The notes under the pieces are model-generated. The model had not been told where the DNA came from and made no database searches. It saw only the letters and a program-made list of their open reading frames with translations. A program made the position numbers and the translations under genes. This document shows positions 9,363 to 18,645 of a DNA stretch of 64,000 bases, piece by piece; positions within the stretch are counted from its first letter, which is position 1, and every line of letters starts with the position of its first letter. The stretch spans positions 3,596,001 to 3,660,000 of the forward strand of contig NZ_CP121196.1 of NCBI RefSeq assembly GCF_039994875.1. Reading direction: 5' to 3'. This stretch comes from Telmatobacter sp. DSM 110680 (lineage in GTDB: Bacteria > Acidobacteriota > Terriglobia > Terriglobales > Acidobacteriaceae).

Positions 9363-11204
9363 ATGGCGACTGGAGACCTGGCCCTGGGTCAAGAACAGGG
9401 CGCGATCAACGCGCAAAAGCGCGTAGTTAATGATTTCAGCATCAACGTAGCAACGGTGAACGGGTCCGGCTCGCAATCCGCCAATAGCGTACTGCTGAAG
9501 AGCATCTTTGGAATGGGTATTCCCGTCAGCGGGAAAAACCTGTTTCCCTCGAACATCGCCGGACTTCCCACCTGGTACACAATTCGCGCGAGCAAAGACG
9601 GGTATGTCGCCCGCACACGCGATGCTGAATTCCTGGTGGCTTTGAATCCTGAAACTGCGAAGAGCGATATTGAAGCGCTGCCGGCCGGCGGCGTCGCGAT
9701 CTATGAAGAGAACGCGAACCTGAAACAGTATCGTAGCGATGTTGTCTGCTATCCGGTTCCTTTCGATAAGATCACTGCCGCTGTCTGCACCGAGGCTAAG
9801 CTTCGCAAACTCGTCAAGAACATGGTGTACGTGGGAGTGGTTGCACAACTCCTGTCCATTGATCTGGCCGTTGTGGAGCACAGCGTCAGAAAGCAATTTG
9901 CGAAGAAGCAGAAAGTATTCGATCTGAACTTCGGCGCGATTAAAGCTGGATTCGATTACGCACAAGAGAAGCTGGTCAAGCAGGACCCATTTTTTCTTGA
10001 GCGCATGAATCAGACAGCCGGCAAGATCATCATCGACGGCAATGCAGCTTGTGGCATGGGAGCTGTTTTTGCCGGCGTGACCGTGGTGGCGTGGTATCCG
10101 ATTACGCCTTCGACTTCGCTGGTGGAAGCGACCACCGATCTGCTGAAGAAATTCCGCGTAACCGAAGATGGCAAGGCGACATTCGCCGTAGTGCAGGCTG
10201 AAGACGAACTCGCTGCCATCGGTATGGTGCTGGGCGCAGGCTGGGCTGGCGCGCGCTCCATGACGTCAACCTCCGGGCCGGGAATTTCGCTCATGGGCGA
10301 GTTTGCAGGTCTGGGGTATTACGCCGAGATTCCGGGTGTGATCTTCGACGTGCAGCGCACTGGGCCTTCGACGGGCATGCCGACGCGCACGCAACAGTCA
10401 GATCTGCTGTCGACTGCGTTCCTGTCGCACGGCGATACAAAGCACGTTGTGTTACTGCCGGGTTCGGTAAAGGAATGCTTCGAGCTAAGCATGGAAGCCT
10501 TCAACCTTGCCGAGCGGCTACAGACGCCGGTGTTTGTGTTGACGGATCTTGACCTGGGCATGAACAACTGGATGTCGGAGCAGTTCGAATATCCTGCGAA
10601 ACCCCTCGATCGCGGCAAGGTTCTCACGAAAGAAGATCTCGACAAACTGGGTGGATTTGCACGCTACCGCGATGTTGACGGCGACGGGATAGGCTGGCGT
10701 ACGCTGCCCGGTACGATGCATCCCAAGGCCGCATACTTCACACGCGGTTCGGGACACAACGATGCTGCTGGCTACACGGAAAAGCCGGGCGAGTACCAGG
10801 CAGTAATGGAGCGGCTATCGCGCAAGTTTGATAATGCCCGCAAATTGGTGCCAGCGCCGGTTGTCGTGAAAAACGGCAGCTCGCGTGTTGGTATTCTCGC
10901 ATTTGGCACGACAGACTTCGCGCTTCGCGAGAGCCTGGATCAGATCAAGAAGGAATACGACAAAGATGTCGACTACATGCGCATCCGCGCGTACCCTTTC
11001 GCGCACGAGATCCATGACTTTGTCGCATCGCACGATCGCGTCTACATCGTTGAGCAGAATCGCGACGCACAGCTTGCTACGCTGCTGAAGATCGATCTGC
11101 CTGCAGACCAGATTGTTAAGCTGCGCAGCATTCTGCACTATAACGGGCTGCCAATCGATGCCCGCACCATCACTGAAGAATTTGCAACCAAGGAGGGCCT
11201 GTAA
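9363..11204 (+). CDS. korA: 2-oxoacid:ferredoxin oxidoreductase, fused gamma-alpha subunit
   Basis: With the next gene it forms an enzyme that oxidatively decarboxylates a 2-oxoacid, probably 2-oxoglutarate, to the acyl-CoA with reduction of ferredoxin. In this 613-residue protein the first ~200 residues are the gamma domain (VNGSGSQSANSVLLKSIFGMG and GLPTWYTIR). The alpha/pyrimidine domain follows with YPITPST at 245-251 and SGPGISLMGEFAGLGYYAEIP, the C-terminal part being domain II. The KorAB assignment rests on the gamma-alpha fusion and two-gene organisation; branched-chain or other 2-oxoacids cannot be excluded. An AAGGGA site lies 11 bases before the ATG. It ends 2 bases before korB. 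Confidence 0.9.
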   Translation: MATGDLALGQEQGAINAQKRVVNDFSINVATVNGSGSQSANSVLLKSIFGMGIPVSGKNLFPSNIAGLPTWYTIRASKDGYVARTRDAEFLVALNPETAKSDIEALPAGGVAIYEENANLKQYRSDVVCYPVPFDKITAAVCTEAKLRKLVKNMVYVGVVAQLLSIDLAVVEHSVRKQFAKKQKVFDLNFGAIKAGFDYAQEKLVKQDPFFLERMNQTAGKIIIDGNAACGMGAVFAGVTVVAWYPITPSTSLVEATTDLLKKFRVTEDGKATFAVVQAEDELAAIGMVLGAGWAGARSMTSTSGPGISLMGEFAGLGYYAEIPGVIFDVQRTGPSTGMPTRTQQSDLLSTAFLSHGDTKHVVLLPGSVKECFELSMEAFNLAERLQTPVFVLTDLDLGMNNWMSEQFEYPAKPLDRGKVLTKEDLDKLGGFARYRDVDGDGIGWRTLPGTMHPKAAYFTRGSGHNDAAGYTEKPGEYQAVMERLSRKFDNARKLVPAPVVVKNGSSRVGILAFGTTDFALRESLDQIKKEYDKDVDYMRIRAYPFAHEIHDFVASHDRVYIVEQNRDAQLATLLKIDLPADQIVKLRSILHYNGLPIDARTITEEFATKEGL

Positions 11205-11206
11205 TC

Positions 11207-12250
11207 ATGGCAACCCCAACCGCTACGCCAGGCCCCAAGGTCAATCACATCGGGCTTCCGGTACTTGAATATCGCGGCGGCAAGTCCACGCTCTGCGCGG
11301 GCTGCGGCCACAACGCAATCTCCGAGCGCATCATCGACGCGATGTATGAGATGGGCGTTCAGCCAGAGCGCGTGATGAAGATGAGCGGCATTGGATGCTC
11401 GTCGAAAAGCCCGGCATACTTCATGAGCCGTTCGCACAGTTTCAACTCGGTGCACGGCCGCATGCCTTCAGTCTCCACCGGGGCGCACCTTGCCAATCAC
11501 ACCAACATGCTGCTGGGTGTCTCCGGCGACGGGGACACTGCTTCCATCGGCATGGGGCAATTCGTTCACTTGATGCGCCGCAATCTGCCGATGATTTACA
11601 TCATTGAAGATAATGGGGTGTACGGTCTCACGAAGGGCCAGTTCTCTGCAACTGCGGATATTGGCTCGAAGCTGAAAACCGGCGTCATCAACGATCTGCC
11701 TGCCATCGATACTTGCGCCCTAGCTATCCAACTTGGTGCGACCTTCGTCGGCCGTTCATTCTCGGGCGATAAGAAGCAACTCCTTGCCATGTTGAAGGCA
11801 GCGATCGCCCACAAGGGAACGGTTATGCTCGACGTGATCAGTCCTTGCGTGACGTTTAACGACCACGAGGGATCCACCAAGAGCTACAAGTTCATGCAGG
11901 AAAACGACGAGCCCATCAACGACGTTGGGTTTGTGGCCAGCTTTGACGACATCGATGTGGACTACGACTCGGGGCAGGTATATGAAGTAGAAATGCACGA
12001 CGGCTCGAGCCTGCGACTTCGCAAGCTGCATGAAGACTACGATCCGACCGATAAGGCCAATGCCGTGAAGACGCTGATGGAGGCAGAGGAGAAGAATGAG
12101 GTCCTCACCGGCGTGTTCTACATCAACACAGAGAAGCCGACGTTTACCGATCTGCTGAACATGGTAGATGAGCCGCTGGCGACTCTGCCGGAATCTCTGA
12201 CACGGCCGCCAAAGTCCGCGCTTGATGCGCTCATGGCGAATCTGCAGTAA
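11207..12250 (+). CDS. korB: 2-oxoacid:ferredoxin oxidoreductase, beta subunit
   Basis: The 347-residue thiamine-diphosphate-binding subunit that partners KorA. Visible features are the cluster/TPP cysteines CAGCGH at 30-35 and GIGCSS at 61-66, the GDGD metal-TPP motif at 107-110 and NGVYGLTKGQ at 136-145. The start lies 2 bases after the korA stop, so the two are co-translated. Unlike some KorB proteins it has no ferredoxin domain of its own, so electrons must go to a separate ferredoxin, none of which is encoded nearby. Confidence 0.92.
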   Translation: MATPTATPGPKVNHIGLPVLEYRGGKSTLCAGCGHNAISERIIDAMYEMGVQPERVMKMSGIGCSSKSPAYFMSRSHSFNSVHGRMPSVSTGAHLANHTNMLLGVSGDGDTASIGMGQFVHLMRRNLPMIYIIEDNGVYGLTKGQFSATADIGSKLKTGVINDLPAIDTCALAIQLGATFVGRSFSGDKKQLLAMLKAAIAHKGTVMLDVISPCVTFNDHEGSTKSYKFMQENDEPINDVGFVASFDDIDVDYDSGQVYEVEMHDGSSLRLRKLHEDYDPTDKANAVKTLMEAEEKNEVLTGVFYINTEKPTFTDLLNMVDEPLATLPESLTRPPKSALDALMANLQ

Positions 12251-12273
12251 AAGACAGTTGTCAGTGATCAGCA

Positions 12274-12305
12274 AAAAGCCCCGCGAAATGCGGGGCTTTT
12301 CTTTT
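12274..12305. terminator. Bidirectional terminator between korB and cpoB
   Basis: An 11-bp perfect stem, AAAAGCCCCGC at 12274-12284 pairing with 12290-12300, has a 5-base loop and a T-rich tail on the plus strand (CTTTTC) and the minus strand (TTTTTGC). It serves convergent korB and cpoB. Confidence 0.93.
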
Positions 12306-12341
12306 GCAAACGAATTCAGTTATTGCTTAGGTCCACGAGGG

Positions 12342-13301
12342 CTAGCGCTGAGCAGACGCAGTGCTATGAATGCCCATCGCAGTGAGCTTGGCCTTTGCCT
12401 GGGCAGCTTCGGGCGTTTGCGGATGCCGCTGAATGAGCAGGCGGAGTTCGTGGATGCCGGCGTCCTTCTTGCTTTGCTGAATCAGTGCAAAGCCCTTGTG
12501 CAACTGTGCAGCGGGAGCTTTCGGACTTCCGCTGAAACCCTCTAAAACCGCGTTGTAGTTCTTGATGGCTTCGGCATAGTCCTGCTGATGGTAGGCAATT
12601 TCGCCGAGATAATATTCGGCGCTTCCCGCCAGGTCATCCATCGGGTAGTAGTGAATGACATCTTGAAATTCCCCGGTGGCGACAGGATATTTTGCGGCGT
12701 TGTAATCGCGCAGGGCTGCCTGAAAGGTCTCCTTCAAGGGAGGAGTCATGGCGCCGGGTGCAGCGTTGTTAGCCATCGGTTGTGGTAATGATCCCTGAGC
12801 ACCCCCCGGACCTGCTCCGGAGTCGGGAACAGGCACTGTCGGTGCTGTTCCACCGGGCGCTGGTTGTCCGCCAGTCGGTGGTGCGCTCTGAATATTCTGC
12901 AATTGGCCTTGCAGGTCCTGGATCGATTTGTCGAGCTTAGCGATGCGCGTCTTCAATTCATCCACAGAGTCATTGAGCGACTGAACCTGGCCGGACGCCG
13001 TGTCGATTTTCCCGCTGAGGCCATCGCTCTGCTGGTTGATCTTTTGCTGAAGAGCGTTCACCGTCTGGCTCATCTGGTTCGCGTTATCCGCGGTCTGCTC
13101 CACGAGGTGCTGCAGGACCCCAAAGCGGGTGTCGAGGGTCGACTGAAGCCGCTGCACCATGTCGAGCAACTGCTGCACCTGGGTCTGAAGTTCAATGATT
13201 TCCTTTGAGGCCGCATGCGCGCGCACGGGAGCCATGGCAAGGATGGTGAGCAGAATTGCCGCCGCAGCAGCACGATGGCGAAGTGTGAAGACTTTATGCA
13301 T
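12342..13301 (-). CDS. cpoB: Tol-Pal system coordinator CpoB (YbgF-like), periplasmic coiled-coil/TPR protein
   Basis: CpoB links outer-membrane constriction by Tol-Pal with peptidoglycan synthesis at division. The 319-residue product has a signal peptide ending near AHAAS and a coiled coil at about 33-145 with heptads such as LQTQVQQLLDMVQRLQ. A Pro/Gly-rich linker runs to about 185, and the C-terminus carries three TPR repeats (AALRDYNAAKYPVATGEFQ, EYYLGEIAYHQQDYAEAIKNY, HKGFALIQQSKKDAG). An AGGTGA ribosome site precedes the ATG. It lies 204 bases downstream of pal in the same direction, with a hairpin between them. Confidence 0.88.
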   Translation of the reverse strand: MHKVFTLRHRAAAAAILLTILAMAPVRAHAASKEIIELQTQVQQLLDMVQRLQSTLDTRFGVLQHLVEQTADNANQMSQTVNALQQKINQQSDGLSGKIDTASGQVQSLNDSVDELKTRIAKLDKSIQDLQGQLQNIQSAPPTGGQPAPGGTAPTVPVPDSGAGPGGAQGSLPQPMANNAAPGAMTPPLKETFQAALRDYNAAKYPVATGEFQDVIHYYPMDDLAGSAEYYLGEIAYHQQDYAEAIKNYNAVLEGFSGSPKAPAAQLHKGFALIQQSKKDAGIHELRLLIQRHPQTPEAAQAKAKLTAMGIHSTASAQR

Positions 13302-13460
13302 CGATCACCTACGATGTAGAAATTCGAGCTCGCTTCCAAAGGAATGCAAGACACGATATTTGTTAGACGAGATCGGGCGATCTCTGCGCTGCCTAGGTGC
13401 TCTATCTGCTTGATTGCTCGATTGCTCGATCTGAAACACTTGCCGGGTAACGAGGGCTAA

Positions 13461-13488
13461 GCGGCATCGCAGATGAGGGCGATGCCGC
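13461..13488 (-). terminator. Hairpin between pal and cpoB
   Basis: A perfect 10-bp stem (13461-13470 with 13479-13488, GCGGCATCGC) and 8-base loop lies 17 bases after the pal stop. The following bases on the minus strand are not U-rich, so it may attenuate transcription or protect the 3' end rather than terminate it. Confidence 0.55.
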
Positions 13489-13505
13489 CAGCCAGGCTAA
13501 CGGTT

Positions 13506-14240
13506 TTACTGGTCGAGCGAGAAGCCGGCGCGGCGGTTCTGCTGCCAGCAGGCCTCAGTTGACTCCGAGCAGAATGGCTTCTCTTTGCCGTAGCTGACAA
13601 CCCTGATGCGGGCCGCAGCGATTCCGGCAGAGATCAACGCGTTCTTTGCAGCATCGGCACGGTTCTGCCCAAGCGCGAGGTTATATTCGTTAGAACCGCG
13701 CTCGTCGCAATAACCGCCGATGACAATGCGGATATTGGGATGGCTGCTCAAGTAGGCAGCGTCCTTTGACAGGATGCCCTGCGAATCGGGGCGCACGTCG
13801 TAGGCGTCGTAATCGTAGAAGACGTCCTGCATGTTGGCCTTAAACTCTTCTTCTGCAGACATCGAATTTGTCGGTTGCGTTACCGGTGGCGGAGCGTTGA
13901 CCGTCACTCGCGCGGTGTCGTCAGCCGTCCCGCCTTCTCCGCGAGCCACGAGATGATATGTCGTGGAGGCGGTCGGTGTAACGGTCTTGGTGCCAGAGGT
14001 GGGCACGTCGCCAATGCCTTCGATCGAGACACTGGTCGCGTCCGTAGTTTTCCAGTTGAGCGTTACCTGGTCTCCAGCTGAAATAGCGCCGGGCTCCGCA
14101 CTAATGTGAGCGGTTGGAGCGGGGGCCGTGACCGGTGGGGCTGTCTGAGCCGCCGGGGGCGGCGTCTTCTTCTTACAGCCAGCGATGGCTACCAAAGCTA
14201 CAAGCAAAGCAGGAACCAAAACACGGGTGCAACGTTTCAA
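13506..14240 (-). CDS. pal: Peptidoglycan-associated lipoprotein Pal with extra Ig-like N-terminal module
   Basis: An outer-membrane lipoprotein that binds peptidoglycan and TolB. The 244-residue product has a lipobox with the lipidated cysteine at residue 22 (VAIAGC). A Pro-rich linker is followed by a beta-sandwich-like module at about 45-115 (ISAGDQVTLNWKTTDA and STTYHLVARGEGG) that E. coli Pal lacks. The OmpA domain includes VIGGYCDERGSNEYNLALG. The start is TTG at 14240 with AAGGAG 7 bases upstream; no ATG fits the signal peptide. It would normally follow tolB directly but here is separated from it by about 7 kb. Confidence 0.9.
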   Translation of the reverse strand: MKRCTRVLVPALLVALVAIAGCKKKTPPPAAQTAPPVTAPAPTAHISAEPGAISAGDQVTLNWKTTDATSVSIEGIGDVPTSGTKTVTPTASTTYHLVARGEGGTADDTARVTVNAPPPVTQPTNSMSAEEEFKANMQDVFYDYDAYDVRPDSQGILSKDAAYLSSHPNIRIVIGGYCDERGSNEYNLALGQNRADAAKNALISAGIAAARIRVVSYGKEKPFCSESTEACWQQNRRAGFSLDQ

Positions 14241-14563
14241 TTCGTAACTCCTTCCGCAAGGTCATTTGCGTACATTGATGACGTTTCCATTTTAGCTCCG
14301 CTGGTTCGACAGCAGGTACACGATTGCAGCATCGACTGTTAACAACCAATGTTCGGGTGTTTGAAGTACCGCAGCAGGCTTGAGCGGGCTGCATTGCTGC
14401 TTGCGGATGAAGAGGGGAGCCGGGAACTCAGGGGTAGGATGCTAAGTTTAAGCACGCCGATCCGAATCCAGCAAAACGCTCTAAACAATTTAAAATCAGC
14501 AACCGGGGAAGCGGTCGGTGTCGCAGCCCATCCGAATGGCAGAGGGGCGCCGAGGAGAGATTC
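14241..14563. other. Divergent intergenic region, 323 bases
   Basis: It lies between pal (minus) and the clan-D glycosidase (plus). No RNA gene, repeat or convincing small ORF was found; it should contain both promoters, but no consensus pair stood out. Confidence 0.35.
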
Positions 14564-16603
14564 ATGAACGTCAGTAGAACTCGATTTCTGGCCGCAATCG
14601 TCTGCGGATCCATTTTAGGAAGCGCGACGATTTTGGTAACGGCAGAGCGCGTCACGCCGGCGGAAGCCGATCTCGTCGCTTTCGAGCGGCAAGGCGATGG
14701 CTTCTCTGTGCAAAACCGGGTGATTAATGCAGCGTGGACATTCTCAAATGGTGCGGTGAACGATGGTGTGGTCCGCGACCGAATAGGCGGCACCATTCTC
14801 CACACTCATCAACCGTTCAAAGTGCTGCTGAACGACGGAACAATTCTCGATACAGCAACTCTGAAGCTTGTGGGAGAGCCGCGCGCAACCGAAATCTTGC
14901 CAACCCCGAATGCACCTCGCACGGCGGCGACACTTCACGGCGAAATCGTGGAAATGCGGATGCAAACCGGCGACCGCGCCATACAGGTTGATTGGTCGAT
15001 TGTGCTGCTGGCGGGTTCAAACTACATTCGGCAGATTGTGACTATCACGGCCGCGGGCGAGAAAGATCTCCCTATCCGTCGAGTAGAGTTGGTTGATCTT
15101 GATCTCCCCGGAGCTCACGTGGTGGGATCCGTTGCTGGCTCGCCGATCGTGGCAGGGAACTGGTTTGTTGGATTCGAACATCCTCTTTCGCAAAGCAAAA
15201 CGAGAAGTGGACGGGCTACGGCATGGATCGATCGCGAATTGCCTCTTCGCGCCGGCCAAAGCGTTACATATTCATCCGTGATCGGCGTGGCACGACAGGG
15301 ACAGATGCGCAGGGATTTCCTTGCCTATCTGGAGCGCGAACGTGCGCATCCTTATCGCACCTTTCTGCACTACAACTCATGGTATGACCTGGGGTTCTTC
15401 ACGCCATATACCAGCACTGACGCGGTGGACCGCATCAACACCTTCGGACATGAGTTGAGTGAGAAACGCGGCGTGCAACTGGACTCGTTCCTCTTTGACG
15501 ATGGATGGGACAAGCACGACTCTCTCTGGAAATTCAATGCCGGTTTTCCAGATGGATTCACGCCCCTGAAGCAGGCGGCGGAAAGGTACAAAGCCGACCC
15601 GGGTGTCTGGATGTCGCCGTGGGGCGGTTATTCCAAGCCGAAGCAGGAACGCATCGCGTTTGGACATCAGGCCGGTTACGAAATTGTCGGCGGGGGATAT
15701 GCGCTTTCCGGGCCGAAATACTATGCTGCGTTTCGCGATGTAGCTCTTGAGATGGTCCAGAAATACGGGGTGAATCAATTCAAATTTGACGGGACGGGCA
15801 ATGTCGATTCCGTGTTTCCTGGAAGCAGGTTCGATAGCGATTTCGCGGCAATGATTCACCTCATTCAAGAGTTGCGAGCCGCAAAGCCAGATCTGTTCGT
15901 GAACCTGACCACGGGGACATGGCCATCGCCATTCTGGACAATGTATGCGGACAGCATCTGGCGCGGCGGCGACGATGATTCAACCGCTGGAGTAGGTACA
16001 TATCGAGAACGCTGGATCACTTATCGCGATGCCGATACTTACCAGCGCGTCGTACAGATGGGCCCGCTCTATCCGCTGAATTCTCTTATGCTCCACGGAT
16101 TGATTTACGCGCAACACCATAACGACCTCGACAAGGACCCGGGCAACGATTTCCGCAACGAAATTCGATCGTACTTCGGCACTGGAACGCAGCTCCAGGA
16201 GATGTACATCACTCCGTCTCTTCTAAGTGCGCAGAATTGGGATGACCTTGCGGAAGCGGCAAAGTGGTCGCGTGAGAATGCCGAGGTGCTTAAAGACACG
16301 CATTGGGTCGGCGGCGATCCGGCATGGCTGGAGGTGTATGGATGGGCTTCCTGGACACCGAAGAAAGGGATCCTGGTTTTGCGCAACCCCAGCGATCACG
16401 AGCAGACGATTCAGCTTCGTCTGCAGGATGCCTTTGAACAGCCTTCCGACGCCCCGCGGGTGTATAGTGCTCGGAGCCCTTGGAAAGATGATGCAGGGCG
16501 CCCGGCGATTGTGCTTCCTGCGCAAGAAGCACATGAGTTCCATCTCGCTGCATTCCAGGTACTCACGCTCGACATCCTGCCTGCTCCGACTGCGCACCGC
16601 TGA
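14564..16603 (+). CDS. Secreted clan GH-D glycoside hydrolase (alpha-galactosidase / alpha-N-acetylgalactosaminidase-like)
   Basis: A 679-residue secreted enzyme related to GH36-type alpha-galactosidases. A signal peptide spans about residues 1-28, an N-terminal beta-supersandwich domain continues to about 260, and a TIM barrel follows (FLHYNSWYD, DSFLFDDGWD, WMSPWGGY). The probable nucleophile is Asp409 in QFKFDGTGN, and a DDD cluster at 470-472 after WRGG is a candidate acid/base site. GAGGAG lies 8 bases before the ATG. It is the first gene of a tight operon with a nucleotidyltransferase and a NahK-like kinase, which points to an N-acetylhexosamine such as alpha-GalNAc as the released sugar (inference). 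Some relatives carry the misleading database name enterotoxin. Confidence 0.78.
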   Translation: MNVSRTRFLAAIVCGSILGSATILVTAERVTPAEADLVAFERQGDGFSVQNRVINAAWTFSNGAVNDGVVRDRIGGTILHTHQPFKVLLNDGTILDTATLKLVGEPRATEILPTPNAPRTAATLHGEIVEMRMQTGDRAIQVDWSIVLLAGSNYIRQIVTITAAGEKDLPIRRVELVDLDLPGAHVVGSVAGSPIVAGNWFVGFEHPLSQSKTRSGRATAWIDRELPLRAGQSVTYSSVIGVARQGQMRRDFLAYLERERAHPYRTFLHYNSWYDLGFFTPYTSTDAVDRINTFGHELSEKRGVQLDSFLFDDGWDKHDSLWKFNAGFPDGFTPLKQAAERYKADPGVWMSPWGGYSKPKQERIAFGHQAGYEIVGGGYALSGPKYYAAFRDVALEMVQKYGVNQFKFDGTGNVDSVFPGSRFDSDFAAMIHLIQELRAAKPDLFVNLTTGTWPSPFWTMYADSIWRGGDDDSTAGVGTYRERWITYRDADTYQRVVQMGPLYPLNSLMLHGLIYAQHHNDLDKDPGNDFRNEIRSYFGTGTQLQEMYITPSLLSAQNWDDLAEAAKWSRENAEVLKDTHWVGGDPAWLEVYGWASWTPKKGILVLRNPSDHEQTIQLRLQDAFEQPSDAPRVYSARSPWKDDAGRPAIVLPAQEAHEFHLAAFQVLTLDILPAPTAHR

Positions 16604-16618
16604 GGAAGGATGGATACC

Positions 16619-17518
16619 ATGGTTTCTCCTACGTTACTTGTCCTCGCCGCAGGCATGGGTAGCCGATACGGTGGGTTGAAGCAGTTGGACCCGGTTGGTC
16701 CGGACGGCGAAACCATTATGGATTATTCGATCTTCGACGCTCGCCGTGCCGGGTTCGGCAAAGTTGTATTCGTAATCCGCAAAAGCATCGAAGAGCCGTT
16801 TAAGAAAACTGTTGGAACGCGCTACGAGAAGCGCGTCCCGGTGGAATACGTATTTCAAGAAATCGGCAAACTCATCCCTGGCATTTCACCTCCCGAGGGC
16901 CGCACCAAGCCTTGGGGAACAACGCATGCCATTCTGATGGCTGCCAACACTATTCATGAGCCGTTCGCCGTGATCAATGCGGACGATTTTTATGGCGCAG
17001 GCAGTTTCCGCGTTCTGGCGCAACATTTGCAATCAGGAACACCAGACGACGCCATGATCGGCTTTGTTCTTCGCAACACGCTCTCAGAATTCGGCTCCGT
17101 TGCGAGGGGTGTATGCCACGTTACAGAGGACGGCTACCTCAAGGACATCACGGAGTTGAAATCCATCGAGCGTGAAGGATCGCGGATCACGAACATCGAC
17201 TCCGAGGGGCAGGAAACTGTGCTCAACGGCAGCGAACTCGTCAGCATGAACATGTGGGGATTCACGCCGCAGATCTTCCCGTTACTCTACGAACACTTCC
17301 AGCGTTTTCTGAAACGTTATGGAGATGATCTCAACGCGGAGTGCTACATTCCAGGTACAGTGAATTCTCTGATACAGGCAGAACAAGCGTGCGTAAAAGT
17401 TCTTCGCTCGGGCGACGCTTGGTTTGGCGTTACTTACCGCGAAGACCAGCCGCGCGTTGTGCAAAGTATCGGCCGGCTGATCGAGCAGGGAACCTATCCC
17501 AGAAGGCTGTGGCAATGA
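16619..17518 (+). CDS. Sugar-1-phosphate nucleotidyltransferase
   Basis: A 299-residue Rossmann-type enzyme that would join UTP or another NTP with a sugar 1-phosphate to give an NDP-sugar. The nucleotide-binding signature LAAGMGSRYGGLKQL is at residues 9-23, and the metal/sugar region INADDFYGAGSF follows near residue 120. The ATG at 16619 is preferred: AGGAAGG is 9 bases upstream, whereas the ATG at 16610 abuts that site. It starts 15 bases after the glycosidase stop and overlaps the kinase gene by ATGA. Pairing with a NahK-like kinase suggests it activates GlcNAc-1-P or GalNAc-1-P, but substrate specificity is not readable. Confidence 0.82.
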   Translation: MVSPTLLVLAAGMGSRYGGLKQLDPVGPDGETIMDYSIFDARRAGFGKVVFVIRKSIEEPFKKTVGTRYEKRVPVEYVFQEIGKLIPGISPPEGRTKPWGTTHAILMAANTIHEPFAVINADDFYGAGSFRVLAQHLQSGTPDDAMIGFVLRNTLSEFGSVARGVCHVTEDGYLKDITELKSIEREGSRITNIDSEGQETVLNGSELVSMNMWGFTPQIFPLLYEHFQRFLKRYGDDLNAECYIPGTVNSLIQAEQACVKVLRSGDAWFGVTYREDQPRVVQSIGRLIEQGTYPRRLWQ

Positions 17519-18603
17519 CCGAGCCGCACCGCCTGGCCGCTGTCGTTCGGGCTTTTTCATTGGATGGGGATTTTAGCAACGCGGAGCGTTACGGCAGCGG
17601 CCACATTCACGACACATATTTTGTAAGTCTTGATCATGACGGGCGGGTTGAGCGCATCATCCTCCAGCGCATCAATACGACGATCTTCAAGAAACCCATC
17701 GCGGTGATGGAGAACATTCAACGCGTGACGGATCATCTCCGTTTGAAGCTTGATCGTGAGGCCGACGACGACAGACGAGTATTGCGACTTATCCGCACAC
17801 ACGGCGGAGTCGGCTGGTACGTAGATGCGGACGGAAACTATTGGCGCGCTTACCGGTTTATTGCGGATACGCATACGAATGACACGGTGACTTCGCCGCA
17901 CCAGGCGTTTGAGGCCGCGAAGGCATTCGGAAATTTTCAGCGACTGCTGGTCGATCTGCCGGGTCCTCGACTGCATGACAGTATCCCGGATTTTCATAAC
18001 ACGCCGAAGCGGTTCACTGACTTCGAACGTGCGGTGAAGGCGGATGCGGTTGAGCGCTGCGCGACCGCTGGTGCTGAAATCGCATTTGCTTTGGCGCGGA
18101 GTTCCACGGCGCGAGCCCTTGTCGACGGAAAAGTTCCTGAGCGCGTCACACACAATGACACGAAGCTCAACAACGTGCTCCTCGACGATATGACCGGCGA
18201 AGGCATTTGCGTGATCGATCTCGATACAGTGATGCCGGGCCTGGCCGCATACGACTTCGGTGACATGGTGAGGACGATGACATGCGCGGCGGCAGAGGAC
18301 GAACCTGATCTGTCGCAGGTGTCGATGAACCTCTCTCTCTTTGAAGCAGTACTGCGAGGCTACCTTGAAGGCGCAAGCGCCTTTTTCACGACGGCGGAAC
18401 GTAACTCTCTGATTACGGGGGCAAAAGTCATCGTTTTCGAGCAGGGAATCCGCTTTCTCGCGGACTTTCTTTCCGGCGACGTGTATTACAAGATCAGCAG
18501 GCCAAGACAGAATCTCGACCGCTGCCGCACCCAATTCAAGTTGCTTGAATCGATTGAGCAGCAGGAAGACAGTATGGCTCGTCTACTGCGAGCGCTGCCC
18601 TAG
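17515..18603 (+). CDS. NahK-like N-acetylhexosamine 1-kinase (aminoglycoside phosphotransferase fold)
   Basis: A 362-residue kinase of the APH/choline-kinase fold that would phosphorylate an N-acetylhexosamine at the anomeric position using ATP. Catalytic-loop residues are in HNDTKLNNVLL (Brenner motif HxDxxxxN) and the metal-binding Asp in VIDLDTVMPG. The N-terminus GSGHIHDTYFV and ILQRINTTIFKKP match NahK-type proteins. The ATG at 17515 overlaps the preceding stop (ATGA), giving translational coupling; a longer frame upstream runs inside the previous gene and is rejected. The product of this kinase would be the substrate of the upstream nucleotidyltransferase. Confidence 0.82.
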   Translation: MTEPHRLAAVVRAFSLDGDFSNAERYGSGHIHDTYFVSLDHDGRVERIILQRINTTIFKKPIAVMENIQRVTDHLRLKLDREADDDRRVLRLIRTHGGVGWYVDADGNYWRAYRFIADTHTNDTVTSPHQAFEAAKAFGNFQRLLVDLPGPRLHDSIPDFHNTPKRFTDFERAVKADAVERCATAGAEIAFALARSSTARALVDGKVPERVTHNDTKLNNVLLDDMTGEGICVIDLDTVMPGLAAYDFGDMVRTMTCAAAEDEPDLSQVSMNLSLFEAVLRGYLEGASAFFTTAERNSLITGAKVIVFEQGIRFLADFLSGDVYYKISRPRQNLDRCRTQFKLLESIEQQEDSMARLLRALP

Positions 18604-18645
18604 TTTCAATTACGATGGCTAGCGCAGCCGCCTTGAAATCAAGTC

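Noticed and set aside
14349..14567. 72-codon plus-strand frame before the clan-D glycosidase
   Set aside because: No ribosome site; ends within the next gene's ribosome site and start.
17557..18534. Minus-strand open frame opposite the NahK-like kinase
   Set aside because: The kinase has catalytic motifs and translational coupling; the antisense frame is low-complexity in character.
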